A DNA stretch of 64,000 nt from Xylaria sp. FL1777. Its lineage: Eukaryota > Ascomycota > Sordariomycetes > Xylariales > Xylariaceae. The stretch covers positions 1-64,000 of the forward strand of contig MU400676.1 in the NCBI GenBank assembly GCA_022578965.1, given 5' to 3'. The notes beneath the pieces were generated by a model. It did no database searches. It worked only from the letters and a program-made list of their open reading frames with translations, and was not told the DNA's origin. A program made the position numbers and the translations under genes. The number at the start of each line of letters is the position of its first letter. Positions within the stretch are counted from its first letter, which is position 1. Of the stretch, positions 11,374 to 23,516 are shown piece after piece.

Positions 11374-12040
11374 AAGCAACGTATAAACTAAAGCAACATA
11401 TAAACCGGCTTTTTTTTTAGGTTTTTTAAGTATGCATTAGCAAGTAAATTAATTTGTTTGCTAATAATATTAATAAAACGCAGTAGTTTTTTTTATATAA
11501 AGTTATATTTAATAATGTTAACAAAATGTAGTAGCTTTTTTTATGCAAGGTTATATTTAAGAAGCAACGTATAAACCGGCTTTTTTTTAGGTTTTTTAAG
11601 TATGTATTAACAAGTAAGTTAATCCGCTTATTAATAATATTAATAAGGCAATATATAAACTAGCCTTTTTCTAAGTTTTTTAAGTATATATTAGCAAGTA
11701 AGTTAACTTGCTTGCTAATAATAATATTAATAGAACGCAGTAATTACTAGCTTTGCTATTTGTTATTAAAAGCAGCTAAAAATCTATATATAAATAATTT
11801 AAAACTTAAACTTGCTTATAAGTATTAATAAAACGCAAGGTTATATTTAAAAAGCTTAATTGTATAATTATTAGCTTTGCTATTAAAAGCAGCTAAAAAT
11901 TTATAAATAGTTTATAATTTTAACTTGCTTGCTAATAATATTAACAAAACGCAATGCAATAGCTTTTTATATATAGGGTTATATTTAAAGGGTTAACTAT
12001 ATAACTATTAGCTTTGCTACTAAAAGCAGCTAAAAATCTA
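11374..12040. repeat. Second complex tandem array
   Basis: The word aagcaac(g/a)tataaac with a following ggctttttt block occurs near 11,391, 11,562 and, altered, 11,645. A second block with gctttgcta and aaaagcagctaaaaat recurs near 11,750, 11,874 and 12,011. Spacings are 171 and 83, then about 124 and 137. It looks like a composite array with partial units. Confidence 0.8.
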
Positions 12041-12064
12041 TATTAGTAGTTTAAAAAGTAAGCC

Positions 12065-12586
12065 AATATAAAAGCTAGTATAAAAGCTAGTATAAACTAG
12101 CGTAAAAACTAATATAAAAGCTAATATAAACTAGCATAAAAGCTAGCATAAAAGTTAGTATAAAAACTAATATAAACTAACGTAGAAGCTAAATAAAAGC
12201 TAGTATAAAAGCTAGTATAAAAGCTAATATAAACTAGCGTAAAAGCTAGCATAAAAGCTAATATAAAAGCTGATATAAATTAGCGTAAAAGCTAGCATAA
12301 AAGCTAATATAAAAGCTAATATAAAAGCTAATATAAAAGCTAATATAAGAGCTAATATAAAAGCTAATATAAAAGCTAGCATAAAAGCTAGTATAATAAA
12401 AGCTAATATAAACTAGCATAAAAGCTAGCATATAAGCTAGTATAATATAAGCTAATATAAAAGCTAATATAAAAGCTAACGCAAAAGTTAATATAAAAAA
12501 TCCGTACGTAAGTAATTTAAAAAGCAAGCAATATAAGCTAGCATATAAGCTAGCATAAAAGCTAATATAAAAGCTAGTATAAGCTT
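12065..12586. repeat. 12-bp minisatellite (tataaaagctaa), about 40 copies
   Basis: The core unit is tataaaagctaa, with frequent agctag and agcgta variants and some shortened units. A 12-bp period is four codons, so a 90-codon minus-strand frame (12,258-12,527) stays open and gives tetrapeptide repeats such as YISF. That frame is a by-product of the repeat and is not called as a gene. Confidence 0.92.
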
Positions 12587-12639
12587 AAAACTAACCTAAG
12601 TAATTTATAAAGCTTGCTTAATGCTTTATTAAAATTTAT

Positions 12640-13385
12640 TTTTAGAACTTTTATAAGATTTAAGTTGCGTAAAGCACTAGATCTAAGTTATAAAATCTAA
12701 TGCTATACTTTTAAACTTAGTGTTATAAGATTTAATGCTTTATATAAAAAGTAATAAATGCATACTTAAGTGCTAAGTAGATCTAATAATTAAAAGTTCC
12801 TAATAGCGCTATATAATTATTTGCTAGTTAGTTTATTTGCAGATTTAGTGCTATATAAAAGCACTAAATCTAGGTTATATAAAACATTAAATCTTAAGTA
12901 CTAAAAATTAAACATTGCATTAATAAAATAGTTATTAGTAATGCTATATAAAAGCACTAAATCTAAGTTACACAAAGCATTAAATCTTAAGTACTAAAAA
13001 TTAAACATTGCATTAATAAAATAGTTGTTAATAATGCTATATAAAAGCACTAGATCTAGGTTGCATAAAGCATTAAATCTTAAGTACTAAAAATTAAATA
13101 TTGCGTTAATAAAATAGTTATTAATAATAAAATCTAGGTTACATAAAGCACTAGATCCTAAGTACTAAAAATTAAACATTACGTTAATAAAATAGTTATT
13201 AGTAATGCTTTAAGTAAAGCACTAGATTTAGTATTGCAGGATTTAGTGCTATGCTTTTAGATCTAGTGTTGCAAGATTTAAGGCTATATAAAAGCACTAA
13301 ATCTAGGTTGTATAAAGCATTAAATCTTAAGTACTAAAAATTAAACATTGCATTAATAAAATAGTTGCTAATAATGCTTTAATAA
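12640..13385. repeat. 93-bp satellite with an internal palindrome
   Basis: The word gcacta(a/g)atct starts at 12,861, 12,954 and 13,047, a period of 93; deleted or rearranged units follow to 13,385. Each full unit carries taagtactaaaaattaa and taataaaatagtt. In the first unit agatttagtgct (12,841-12,852) pairs perfectly with agcactaaatct (12,860-12,871), a 12-bp stem with a 7-base loop. Confidence 0.9.
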
Positions 13386-15960
13386 GTTAAAAAGCAAATT
13401 TAATTTAAATTAACTTAAAAAGAGTAAAAAGGTAAACTAATGTTATTTATAGCTAATAATTATACTTAAGCAGAAATAATTGTTAATTAATTAAATAAAG
13501 TTATTAAAAGTATAATATTAAGTAATTATAAAAGGAAAAATACTTATAAATTGCTTAAATAAGCAGCAAAACCTTACTTAAATATTAAGAAACATAAAAA
13601 GTAAATGTGCTAATAGGTAAAAAAGTATACGTTTTAATAACTTTTAAGCTTTCGTTAAAAAAACTAACTTTTTTTGCTATACTATTTTTGTTTTACCTCA
13701 CTTAGCGGTTTACTACGCTTATGTAGCTTTAGGTTATGCTAAAACGTATAAAAACAATTGCTAAATACTATATAATATATAAAAAAAGTACTAGATCTAA
13801 AATGCTAAGCATACTAGCGTTAATATAAAGCTTAATATACTATATATTTAGGTTAATCGTTAAAATTTAAAAGTGTAATATAGCTAACTAAAAAAAAAAA
13901 AAAAAGTTTAATAAGTATAAAAACTTACTTATATAACGCTTTAGCTACTAAACCTCTTAGCTACGTTTATTTGTTATAATATAAAAATACTTATGTTTTA
14001 TTTACTAATTTGCTTTAATAGTTCTTTATAAAAACTGCTATATGTAATATACATAGCATATATATTTTTAGGTTTTCTTTTTGCTATAACTATTTACGTA
14101 CTTTTTTAATAGCGTACTAATTTATTAAATAAAAAGTTGTTATAGGTTTTTTAATATTTGCTTTTTTTTAGTTTTAAGTAGTTAAAGTCCTAAAGTAGTT
14201 AGCTAGTATAGCATATTTTAAGCATTAAAAATTTAACCTTTTTATATATAGCTATATAATATATATAAATAATACAAATAAGTAAAGTATAGCTAGCAAA
14301 ATTAAAAAATAGCTATTTTAAATCTAATTAATTAAAAACTAAAGCAAAAAAAAGCCAAATCTTAAACAGCTAAAAACTAACTATTAATAATAGCTTGTTA
14401 TGTTTTTTGCTTTATAAAAGCTTTAAGCTTTAAACTGTTTTTATTAAAAAAACTATTAGCTATAGCTATTTAAAAAACACTTAATGCTGCGTATATAACT
14501 AATAAACAAAAGCTAGCTATTAAAAATGCTATAAATAAAAACATTAGTATTTTTACGTTAATATAAAAAGTTTAAAAGCTTTTAAAACAGTTAAAAAAGC
14601 GCTATATTACTAATTATAAGCTTAAATTATTATAAGTATTATTAATTAAAGCAGCAAAAAGAAATAAGTGTATTAATAACTAAGCTAATTTTTGCTTTAT
14701 AAACTTAAAGCAACAATATGCTTAAAAATCTATTTTTTTTATAGGTGCTTTATAAGTGTTAAAAAAGCGCTTTTATTGCTTTTAAACAAGCTGCTTTATA
14801 GTATTATGTTAATATAAGCGAAATAAAAAGACACTTTAAAAATAATTACTTAAAAGCTATAAAAAAAAACAATTAAACAAAATAGCTAATTTATATAAAA
14901 AGTTAATTAAAAATTAAAGATTATTTTTATAGTTATGCTTATAATATTATAGCATTAGTACTTAAAACAAAGCTAAAAAATATATAACTAGTAAAAAATA
15001 ATTAATTTTTTAAAAAGTTATTTTAAAAGATTTGCTATTAGTTATGCATTAAACAATATTTAATACTACTTAATTATATTATTGTTTAGCTATAGTTAAT
15101 GTTTTATTGCTATTTTTTAAATAACTAGTTAACTTTGTTTTTTTTACTACAAGCTATATTAAAGTCTTTTAGCGCTTAGCTTAAGCTAATTTTGCTTTAA
15201 CGTTTTTATTTTTATTGTGCTATTTAACCTTTAAAGCTATAAGTAAAGAACATATATAACAGTTGTTAATTTGTTATTAAGACTTGGCTTTAAAGAAAAG
15301 TTAAGCTAAAAATGCAAACTTAAATTAAATAATAGCATAGTTTTAAACGTGCGCAGGTATTTTATTGCAGTTTTTTAATAGCAGAAATAGCTTTAATAGC
15401 AATATTAAAGCTTTTATAATAAGCGTTCTTTTTTTAGTTCGAAAAGTTACTTTGTTTATTTTTTTGTTTATATTAAAATAGCTATTGTTTATTAATATAA
15501 ACTAAAAAAATACTAACGTAGCGTAGTGCTAGTTCTAATGATCTTTTAGTTTTTTATACTTAATATTAAACTTAAGAACTATATATATAGCGTTTTTTAA
15601 AATTATAAAATATTAATTAATTTTATTGTTTAAGCTTTTTTAATTTTAACTATACGCAATTTTAAAAACAAATAATAAATATGCTAATGTTTTATAAAAT
15701 ATTTAGTAATTAAGCGATTTTTTTTAACGCTTAGTATATTTAATAAACATTTAATATTTAGCAGAAATATTGTTTTAAATAAGGTTTAATTTAGAAATAT
15801 TATGTGTTAACTTATTAAAACGTAAAATAATTACTGCTGCAAAATTTCTTAAAAATATTTTATATGTAACAATTAATATAAGTATAATTAACTTGCTAAT
15901 TAATACGTTTTAGTTTTTATGTAACTTGTTTATAAAGTAAAATAATAAACTAGCGTAGTT
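13386..15960. other. Degenerate AT-rich sequence
   Basis: No repeat family or domain was recognised in this 2.6 kb. Confidence 0.4.
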
Positions 15961-16260
15961 ATTAAGTTTTTGTAGCAGCGCTTTATATAATTGTTAGCCC
16001 TTTAAATAAAATATAAGCTACTTTTTTTTGTTTAAAAAAAAACTACAAAAGCTTTAATAAATAGCTTTATATGCTTTTTTTACACCCTTTTTATTAAAAC
16101 GATCAGGTATTTCGTTGTTATAGCTGTTAAATAAATAGCTTTAGTTAAAAGTTGCAAACCGCAAAAAAAGAAGTAAAAAGTACTAGTTACTTTTAAGTTT
16201 AGTAGTAGCAAAGTTAAAAATAGATTTTTTAGGCTTATATTAGCTTTTATTACTACTAAT
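15850..16260 (-). pseudogene. Coding-like ghost, unidentified
   Basis: On the minus strand one frame reads for more than 110 codons with stops only of the TAA/TAG kind and keeps words such as ANNYIKRCYKNLITTLVYYF. No family is recognised. It may be a transposase or polyprotein remnant, or chance. Confidence 0.25.
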
Positions 16261-19200
16261 ACTTATTGCTAATGTTTATAGCATGCTATTTAATGTTATT
16301 AAAGTATATATAAATATATACTATAGTAATACTTCTGCTAATATATTTAAATATAGCAAGGCATAGTATTAAATAATGTTAGTTAGTAATGCGTTTAAAT
16401 ATATATTAATGTATTTATACTTTTAAAGTAATTTATGCATAGATTATAAAAAGCTGTAAGCTTATTTTTGCAATAAGTAAGTTGTAAAACTACTACTATA
16501 TAATAACTTTTAATTAAAAACTTTATATATTAAAATTTTTATTTATATTTAATACTTTTTTTTAATATAACCTTTTATTAACTATTATAAAATATATTAT
16601 AATGCTTAAATGATTTAAAAAATGTTAAGCATTATATATATTAAGCTAATATTTTGCTATGTTTAAAAAAGCTGCTATTTTATTAGCTTATAAGCATTAT
16701 TAAAAAAGAAAAGCTTAACTAAATATATTGTTTTTTTATTATGTTATATTATAGCAGCAAAAAACTATTATGCTTTTTAAATAAACAATGCAAGCATATA
16801 TAGCAAAGTATTAGTACTTTATTGCTAATAAATTACATTTTATACTATTGCTTTTTTAATAACTTTTATTGTGCTGCTTGCTATACTTTAACTTATGTTT
16901 AAGCTTTAAATAGTTTTTTGCTAGGTTTTTTAGATTTAACGCTAAAAATAATAAGCTTATTTTATAATAAATAAAAATTAGTACAGTTAATTATTAACTT
17001 ATTTATATACTAGCGCAATTTTTTAATGCGTTTTAAAACTAATGTTAAACTTTATAAATAAAGCGCTATATAAAAGTTAATTATTTTAGTTCTTTAATTA
17101 TGCTTAGTTAAATATGCAGTAGTACAAAAAACATATAATACTTATATAAAGGTTAAAAATAACTATGTAGCGCTAGCAGCTATTATTGTTGCTAATACTA
17201 TTATAGGGATATTAATGCTTGCAGTGCTTAAAGCAATCTTAAACATAAGCTAATAAACAAGCATTTTATAAAAGTTTTAAATAAACATTGTTTAAATATA
17301 TTTGCATTATAGTTAAAATATTTAGTATATTATTTAATAATATTAAATATTAAAAAAAAACTTTATTGCTAGTATAAACGTTAGGCTAAAAGTTATAGAA
17401 GTTTTTATTATTATTATTCTTTTAGTATTTAAATCGATTTGCTGTTAAGCTTGTTTTATTTTAATTGCTTTTTTTAATTAGAACGGTATAATACTATGCT
17501 TTTATTAAATGTTTTAAAATGTATTAACATAGTTTTTAATTTGCGTAGCATTTAAGCATTACGCTTATTAATCGAAATAATACTAAATAATTTAGAAGCA
17601 ATTTTAAGTCGTAAAAGTTGCTTTACAAGTAAAAATTGCTATAACGCTATAAATATTATATTATAAGTTGTGCTATAGCTGTTTATATAAATAACTGCGC
17701 TAATAAACGTGCTATTAGTGTTTAGTTTAAGTTATATCTTTTAATATGTTTGTTATTATTATTGTTAGGCTTTTATTGCTTGTATTGCTTGTATTGCTTG
17801 TATTACTTTTATTGTAAAGTTATTTAGTTTGTTACGTTTGTTAAATTTAAAAACTTTAGCATTAGTGCTTTTGTTTGCTTATAATAATATATTAGCTATT
17901 AATAGTTTAAAAGCCAGTTAATAATATTTATTATAGTTAGGTTTAAAGGTAGCGTTAAGTATATATATAATAAAAGCTAAACAAATTGCATTAAGTAATT
18001 AATATAAAAGCTTAGCTTTAATAGTAATACTATACTTTTGTATTGCAATATAATAAGCTGTTTGCATATAAAAGAAATGCTATATTATATAAGTAGCTAA
18101 ATAGTATTTTTGCTATAGATTTAATATTAAATATTAAGCATAAGCAAAAAAATTTATATTATATAAATATAAGTTATAAATAAATTACAAAAAAAAACGC
18201 AATAATAATAAGTTAAACATAAGGTTTTATATCTTTAATTAAGTAATTTAACAAATATAACTAGAAATAATATTGCTTTATTGCTTATTTAATATTAATA
18301 CGTTATAAGTTTTAACTGCTAACTTTTGCAAAAATATAAACAATATTAAAGCTTAGTTTAATAAGCTATTAATTAATAAATAGTTATTTTATAACTTATT
18401 TTTATATGCGTTTAAATTTATAAACGTTATTTATTTTCTTAACGTTTAAACAAAATTTAACGCTTAAACAAGTTTTAATGCTTAAACTTTTAAACGTTTA
18501 GCTTTTTTAACGTTATATAAGTTTATTAAACATTTATTTTGTAATAAACGTTTATTATTAATTAACGATTTATTTTACAATAAGCGTTTAAAAAATATTA
18601 ATTAATTATTAAAAGCAAGGTTTACAAAGTTTTATTATATTATAATTTTTAGTATAACTGTTTTTGTTTTGCTTTGTTTTATTTTTGTTTATGTTTAAGT
18701 ACTATAAATAAATTTAATAAAATAAACAATTTTTATTGTTTATATGTTATATTGCTTTTATTTGTTTCTGCGTTGTTTTTTTTTTTCTTTAGTATTATTA
18801 TGCTAAACTGCTTGCTTAATTTAAACAAGTTAGATTTAGCTTTAATAGCTATAATATAAAACGTTATAATATAGCTTATATATTTAACTCTTTAAGTAAT
18901 ATTAAGCATTATTATATAATAAGTTATATTAATAGTATATTAATAGCAAAAGCGTTAGCAGTAGTAGCAATAGCTGCTTTATTTTGTTTTTAATTTTAAT
19001 TTTGTTTTTAAGCCTAAATTTTTTATTGCTTTTTTTACTATATGTTTTAAGTAAAATATGCTAAAAAAATTAAGTTAAAAGGTAGCTTAATATATAATAT
19101 AGCTTTTATTTTTAATGCTTTGCTTGTTTATAGTAATAGCAAACGTTGTAAATATTTTTTTATAACATAGCTTTTTTATGTATTAATAGTATATTTTTTA

Positions 19201-20280
19201 TATAAAACAAACGTACTAAAAAAAAGCGCTGTTTTATAAAAGCTAGTGTTAATAAGCAAAATGTATATATGTTTTATGTAGCTTAATAAAAGTATTTTCT
19301 TAAAAACAAAATTAAATTAACTTGCGTTTAGTTAGTGCTAAATAATGTTTTTAAAACTAGTTTTAATTCTAACTTTAAAATTTAATAGCATAATTAAAGC
19401 TAACTACTAGCGTATAGCTATTAGCTATAGCACAAAGTGCTATAAAATAATCTAATATATATATTTTATACTTTAATATATTATAATACTTTACTTAGTA
19501 TTATTATGCTATTATATTATATATTACTAACTTTATAATATTATTAATAAGTATATAAAAATAGCTTAAAAGTTATATTACTAATAATAAGTTTTTAGCT
19601 AACTTAATTAATTTTAAAACTAACTAATTAAACGTTTTGCTTTTAGTAAAAATTCAGGGTTAGTAGTCTTAAAACACGTTTTACTTATTTTATAATTTTT
19701 TAAAAAATTATATAAACTATAAAGCTTTTAGGCTATATACACTTTATTATTGCTAGCGTACGTATTATGTTTATTTTACACTTTTTTACTACTTATATGC
19801 AGTGGTTAATAATAAAATAAAGTTATAAAAACAACTAATACTAGAGTTTTTGCGTTATATGCACATTAGTTAAAAAAATAAAACAGCGCTATTAGCTATG
19901 CAAGCTATACGTATTGCATAATATATTATTATGCCTTTGCATAATAATCTTAAGTTTATTTAGTAAGTAATAAATCACTTAAGTATACTAAGCTTTATAG
20001 CTAGTTTACTTAAAACTTTATTTGTTATATTTTATTTGTTTTATTATTAATTATTACTTAAGTAGCATTAAGTTATAAAGTATAAAATACGTAATAAAAC
20101 TAATAACTTTAAGCGCTATTATTTCATTAAAAAATAAGCTAACTGTAAGGTTATTAACGCAAAAAAAGCTAAGCTTAGCATTACATTAATATTAAAGCAT
20201 ACATAATTAACGCTTTTTTTTAGTTTCTTTAAAAAAGATAATAATAAGTAAAAATTACTAGCGTTTACGCTATAATAACA
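16261..20280. other. Degenerate AT-rich sequence
   Basis: Apart from the 9-bp microrepeat near 17.8 kb I see no feature. Short imperfect reuse of aacgtttaaac-like words occurs at 18,430-18,560. Confidence 0.4.
17772..17812. repeat. 9-bp microrepeat (ttgcttgta), about 4 copies
   Basis: Three near-perfect ttgcttgta units are followed by a diverged unit (ttacttttattg). Confidence 0.85.
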
Positions 20281-20320
20281 TTAATAATAACAATAATAAT
20301 AATAATAATAATAATAATAA
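20281..20320. repeat. (AAT)n microsatellite
   Basis: About 13 AAT units, with one aac interruption near the start. Confidence 0.95.
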
Positions 20321-20761
20321 GTTAAGCTTATTACTAATGGTTTTTTAAAAGGTTTTTGTTATGCTTTGTATTAATAATGTTTTTTAGTGTTGCTTTAGTT
20401 ATTTTTTGCTTTTTTTTCTATATTGCTACTAAATATAATTGCTTTGTTTTTTAGCACTAATTATATTTTATTACTTAGCTTAAGTAATATATAGTAAATA
20501 ATATAATATATATATAATAAGTTATATTATAACAATTAAAATAATTTTTTTACTTTAAAAAAAGTAGCTAAAAACAAGTTATTTTTATATAAGTTTACTA
20601 TTATACTTTAATTTAAATATTGCTATTTGCTAAATAATAAATGTTTATTAAAGGATATATTACTTAAAAAATATTTAAGTATTATTACTTTAAAGAAATA
20701 ATGTTAGTTTTTTTTTATAATGTTATAGCTATAAAAGTTTATAATAATTATAATAGTTGCT

Positions 20762-20905
20762 TTAGATTAACAAAAGCTAAATAGCTTTACTTTTAGTACG
20801 CAAAACATTTTTAATAAGTTTTAATTTAGCGCAATATAGTTTTTATGTTTTATTAAACTATGCGTTTAAAGATAGTATAGTGTATTTAGGTTTAACTTAT
20901 ATAAT
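20762..20905. repeat. Dispersed repeat R1, copy b (partial)
   Basis: Shares attaacaaaagctaaatagc, acttttagta and the taataagttttaatttagc block with copy c at 21.1-21.4 kb. Confidence 0.75.
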
Positions 20906-21080
20906 AGTTTTTTATTGCTTTTTCTTAATTAGCGGTTTTATAATTAAAAAAGCTTTTTAAACTAAAGATAATTTTATTAAAAGCAGAAAATGTTTTATAA
21001 AAGTTGTTTAGCAAGTAAATTGTTTGCTTTTATAAACAAAGAAATTAAATATTTAAGCTATTTATAATTAAAAAAAACAA

Positions 21081-21425
21081 AGGTTATTATAACAAAAGCT
21101 ATATATTAAAGCTTAAAACTAAGTGATTAACTTTTTATTTTGCATATAATAATCTATTATAGCTGCAAAAGTTTATATTTTTTATTAGAGCTATTATTAA
21201 GCATAATAGCTATTTTTAAGTTTATATATAATTAGTTTAAAGCTTTTTAACTTCTATAGTTTGCTTATATGTTTTAGATTAACAAAAGCTAAATAGCTTT
21301 ACTTTTAGTATATAAAACAGTTTTAATAAGTTTTAATTTAGCTTAGTATAGTTCTAATGTTTTATTAAACTATACATTTAGAAATAGCATAAAGTATTTA
21401 GCTAGTTTAATGCATGTAATAGTTA
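21081..21425. repeat. Dispersed repeat R1, copy c (long)
   Basis: The longest R1 form starts with aacaaaagct and aaaactaagt, passes aagtttatatataatt and ends with the aaactatac-attta block. It is collinear with copy d (22,841-23,165) over more than 300 bp. Confidence 0.8.
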
Positions 21426-21539
21426 TAAAGAAATAAAACAAATAAGTACAAAAGTAAAAAGCAAAAAAAGCAGCAATTTAAAAAAGTATAGCTTAGCACT
21501 TTTATAATTATAAAAAGCTTTAGTACTTTTTATTAAGTT

Positions 21540-22830
21540 TTAACAAAAAACTTGTATAGTATAGCATAAAGCAGCTTTTTAATATTTATACTACTTTTGC
21601 AATAATGTTATTAAAAGCTAATTCTAAAGAATTTTTAAAACAAAAAGTAATATATAAAATTAATAGCTAAAATAAAAAGCTTTTATAGTTAATAATAAGC
21701 TATAGGATTTTTATTCTTTACTAAAGTATTAAATGTTTTTTTATAAAGCAGCTTTTTAACATTTATACTACTTTTGCAATAGTATTGCTATGTTTTATTT
21801 TTTACTTAAGTATTAAATGTTTTTTTATAAAGTAGCTCTTTAATATTATTATTACTTTTGTAATAGTATTGCTTTTTATTCTTTACTTAAGTATTAAATA
21901 TCTTTTTATAAAGTAGCTTTTAATATTATAGTTTTAATATGTAGTGTTTTAGTGTTTTTGCTTATGCGTAGTACTATAATTATTATTAATATTTAACAAA
22001 GGTATATTATTTATAACAATATATTTATTATTGCTGTTTAATAAAAAAGCATTTTAGCATTTATTTATATAATAGTGTAAACTTAAACTATAAGCCTAAA
22101 TTGTTTTAAATATTTAGGTTAGCCTATATAAGCATAATAACTTTAGTTGCGTTATTAAAGAATTAATTTATGTTTTAAAGAGCTTCCTTAAAAAAAAAGG
22201 GATTAATGTTAAAAGGCTTCCTTAAAAAAAAAGGGGTTAATGTTAAAAGGCCTTCCCAGAGAAAAAAGAGTTAATATTAAAGGGCCCTCTTAAAAAAAAA
22301 GGATTAAAGTTTAAGTTAAAGTTAAAATTAAGGTTAATCTTTAATTGTAATAAAATAATTAATATACGTATTATTGTTTTTATGTAAGTTAATAGCTAAC
22401 ATAAAAAGCTTTTATAGTTAATAAGCTATGAGATATTTTTTTATAAAGTAGCTTTTTAACATTTATACTACTTTTGTAATAATATTGCTAAAGTTTAATT
22501 CTAAAAAGTTTTTAAAACAAAGTTAATAAAGCTAATAGCTAGCATAAAAAGCTTTAGTAGTTAAAAAGCTATAAAATGTTTTCTTTTTTACTAAATGAAT
22601 GTTTTTTTCTTTATTTAAGTATTAAATGTTTTTTTATAAAGTAGTTTTTCGATATTTATACTACTTTTATAATAATATTGCTAAAAGCTAGTTTTAAAAA
22701 GTTTTTAAAACAAAGTTAATAAAGCTAATAGCTAGCATAAAGAGTTTTTATAGTTAATAGCAAGCTATAAAATGTTTTTTTTTTTACTAAAGAAATGTTT
22801 CTTTTTTTGCTAAAAAGATGTTTTCTTTTT
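21540..22830. repeat. R2 repeat cluster, at least six partial copies
   Basis: The block aag(c/t)agctttttaa-atttatactacttttg-aata recurs near 21,571, 21,746, 21,831, 21,905, 22,448 and 22,639, and again near 23,268. Several copies are followed by gctaattctaaa and an aaaaagcttttatagtta block. Spacing is uneven, as expected of local duplications with deletions. Confidence 0.8.
22177..22310. repeat. 34/35-bp minisatellite, 4 copies, less mutated
   Basis: The cttcct or variant word begins at 22,183, 22,217, 22,252 and 22,287 (periods 34, 35 and 35). Units contain an A-run, gg(g/a)ttaatgtt and aaagg. CC, GG, TC and GA words are kept here, including a gggccc, unlike the surrounding sequence. Confidence 0.88.
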
Positions 22831-22840
22831 TACTAATATA

Positions 22841-23165
22841 ACAAAGGCTAATATTAAGGCTTAAAACTAAGTTATTAATTCTTTATTTTAAATATAATAA
22901 TTTATTATAGCTGCAAAGTCTATGCTTTTGTTAAAACTATTGCTAAGCATAATAAATGCATTTAAGTTTATATATAATTGTTTTAAGCTTTTTAACTTTT
23001 AAGGTTTGCTAATATTTTTTATATTAGCAAAAGCTAAAAAGCTTTATATATACACAAAATAGTTTTAATAAGTTTTAATTTAGCGTAGTGCAGCTAAAAT
23101 GTTTTACTAAAATATGCGTTTAGAAATATTATAGTATGTTTAGTAGGTTTAGCTTATATAACGCT
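22841..23165. repeat. Dispersed repeat R1, copy d (long)
   Basis: Collinear with copy c. It is followed directly by another R2 copy (23,165-23,350) and then R3 (23,398-23,485), giving the fullest R1-R2-R3 order in the window. Confidence 0.8.
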
Positions 23166-23397
23166 AAAAGCTAGTTTTAAAAAGTCCTTAAAACAGAGTT
23201 TATAAAGTTAATAGCTAATATAAAAAGCTTTTATAATAAACAATAAACTATAAGATATCTTTTTATAAAGTAGCTTTTTAACATTTATATTACTTTTATA
23301 ATAGTATTAAGAAAGTTTAATTTTAAAGAGTTCTTAAAACAAAGATTAGTAAAATTTAGCAGGCTTTTTAAAATGTAACGCTAGTAGCTTAAAGATT

Positions 23398-23485
23398 ATA
23401 ATAATAATTGTTACTAAACAATATTATATTTAATTTTGTTTTAAGCTAAACAACTATACTACTAATAATAAAAATTTAAATTTTT
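23398..23485. repeat. Dispersed repeat R3, copy b
   Basis: Matches 9,640-9,730. See copy a for the shared words. Confidence 0.7.
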
Positions 23486-23516
23486 TTCTTAAGACTTTAG
23501 TAAAACATAATGTTAT

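Noticed and set aside
12258..12527. 89-codon minus-strand open frame
   Set aside because: It lies wholly in the 12-bp minisatellite; the repeat period keeps it open and it encodes only tetrapeptide repeats.
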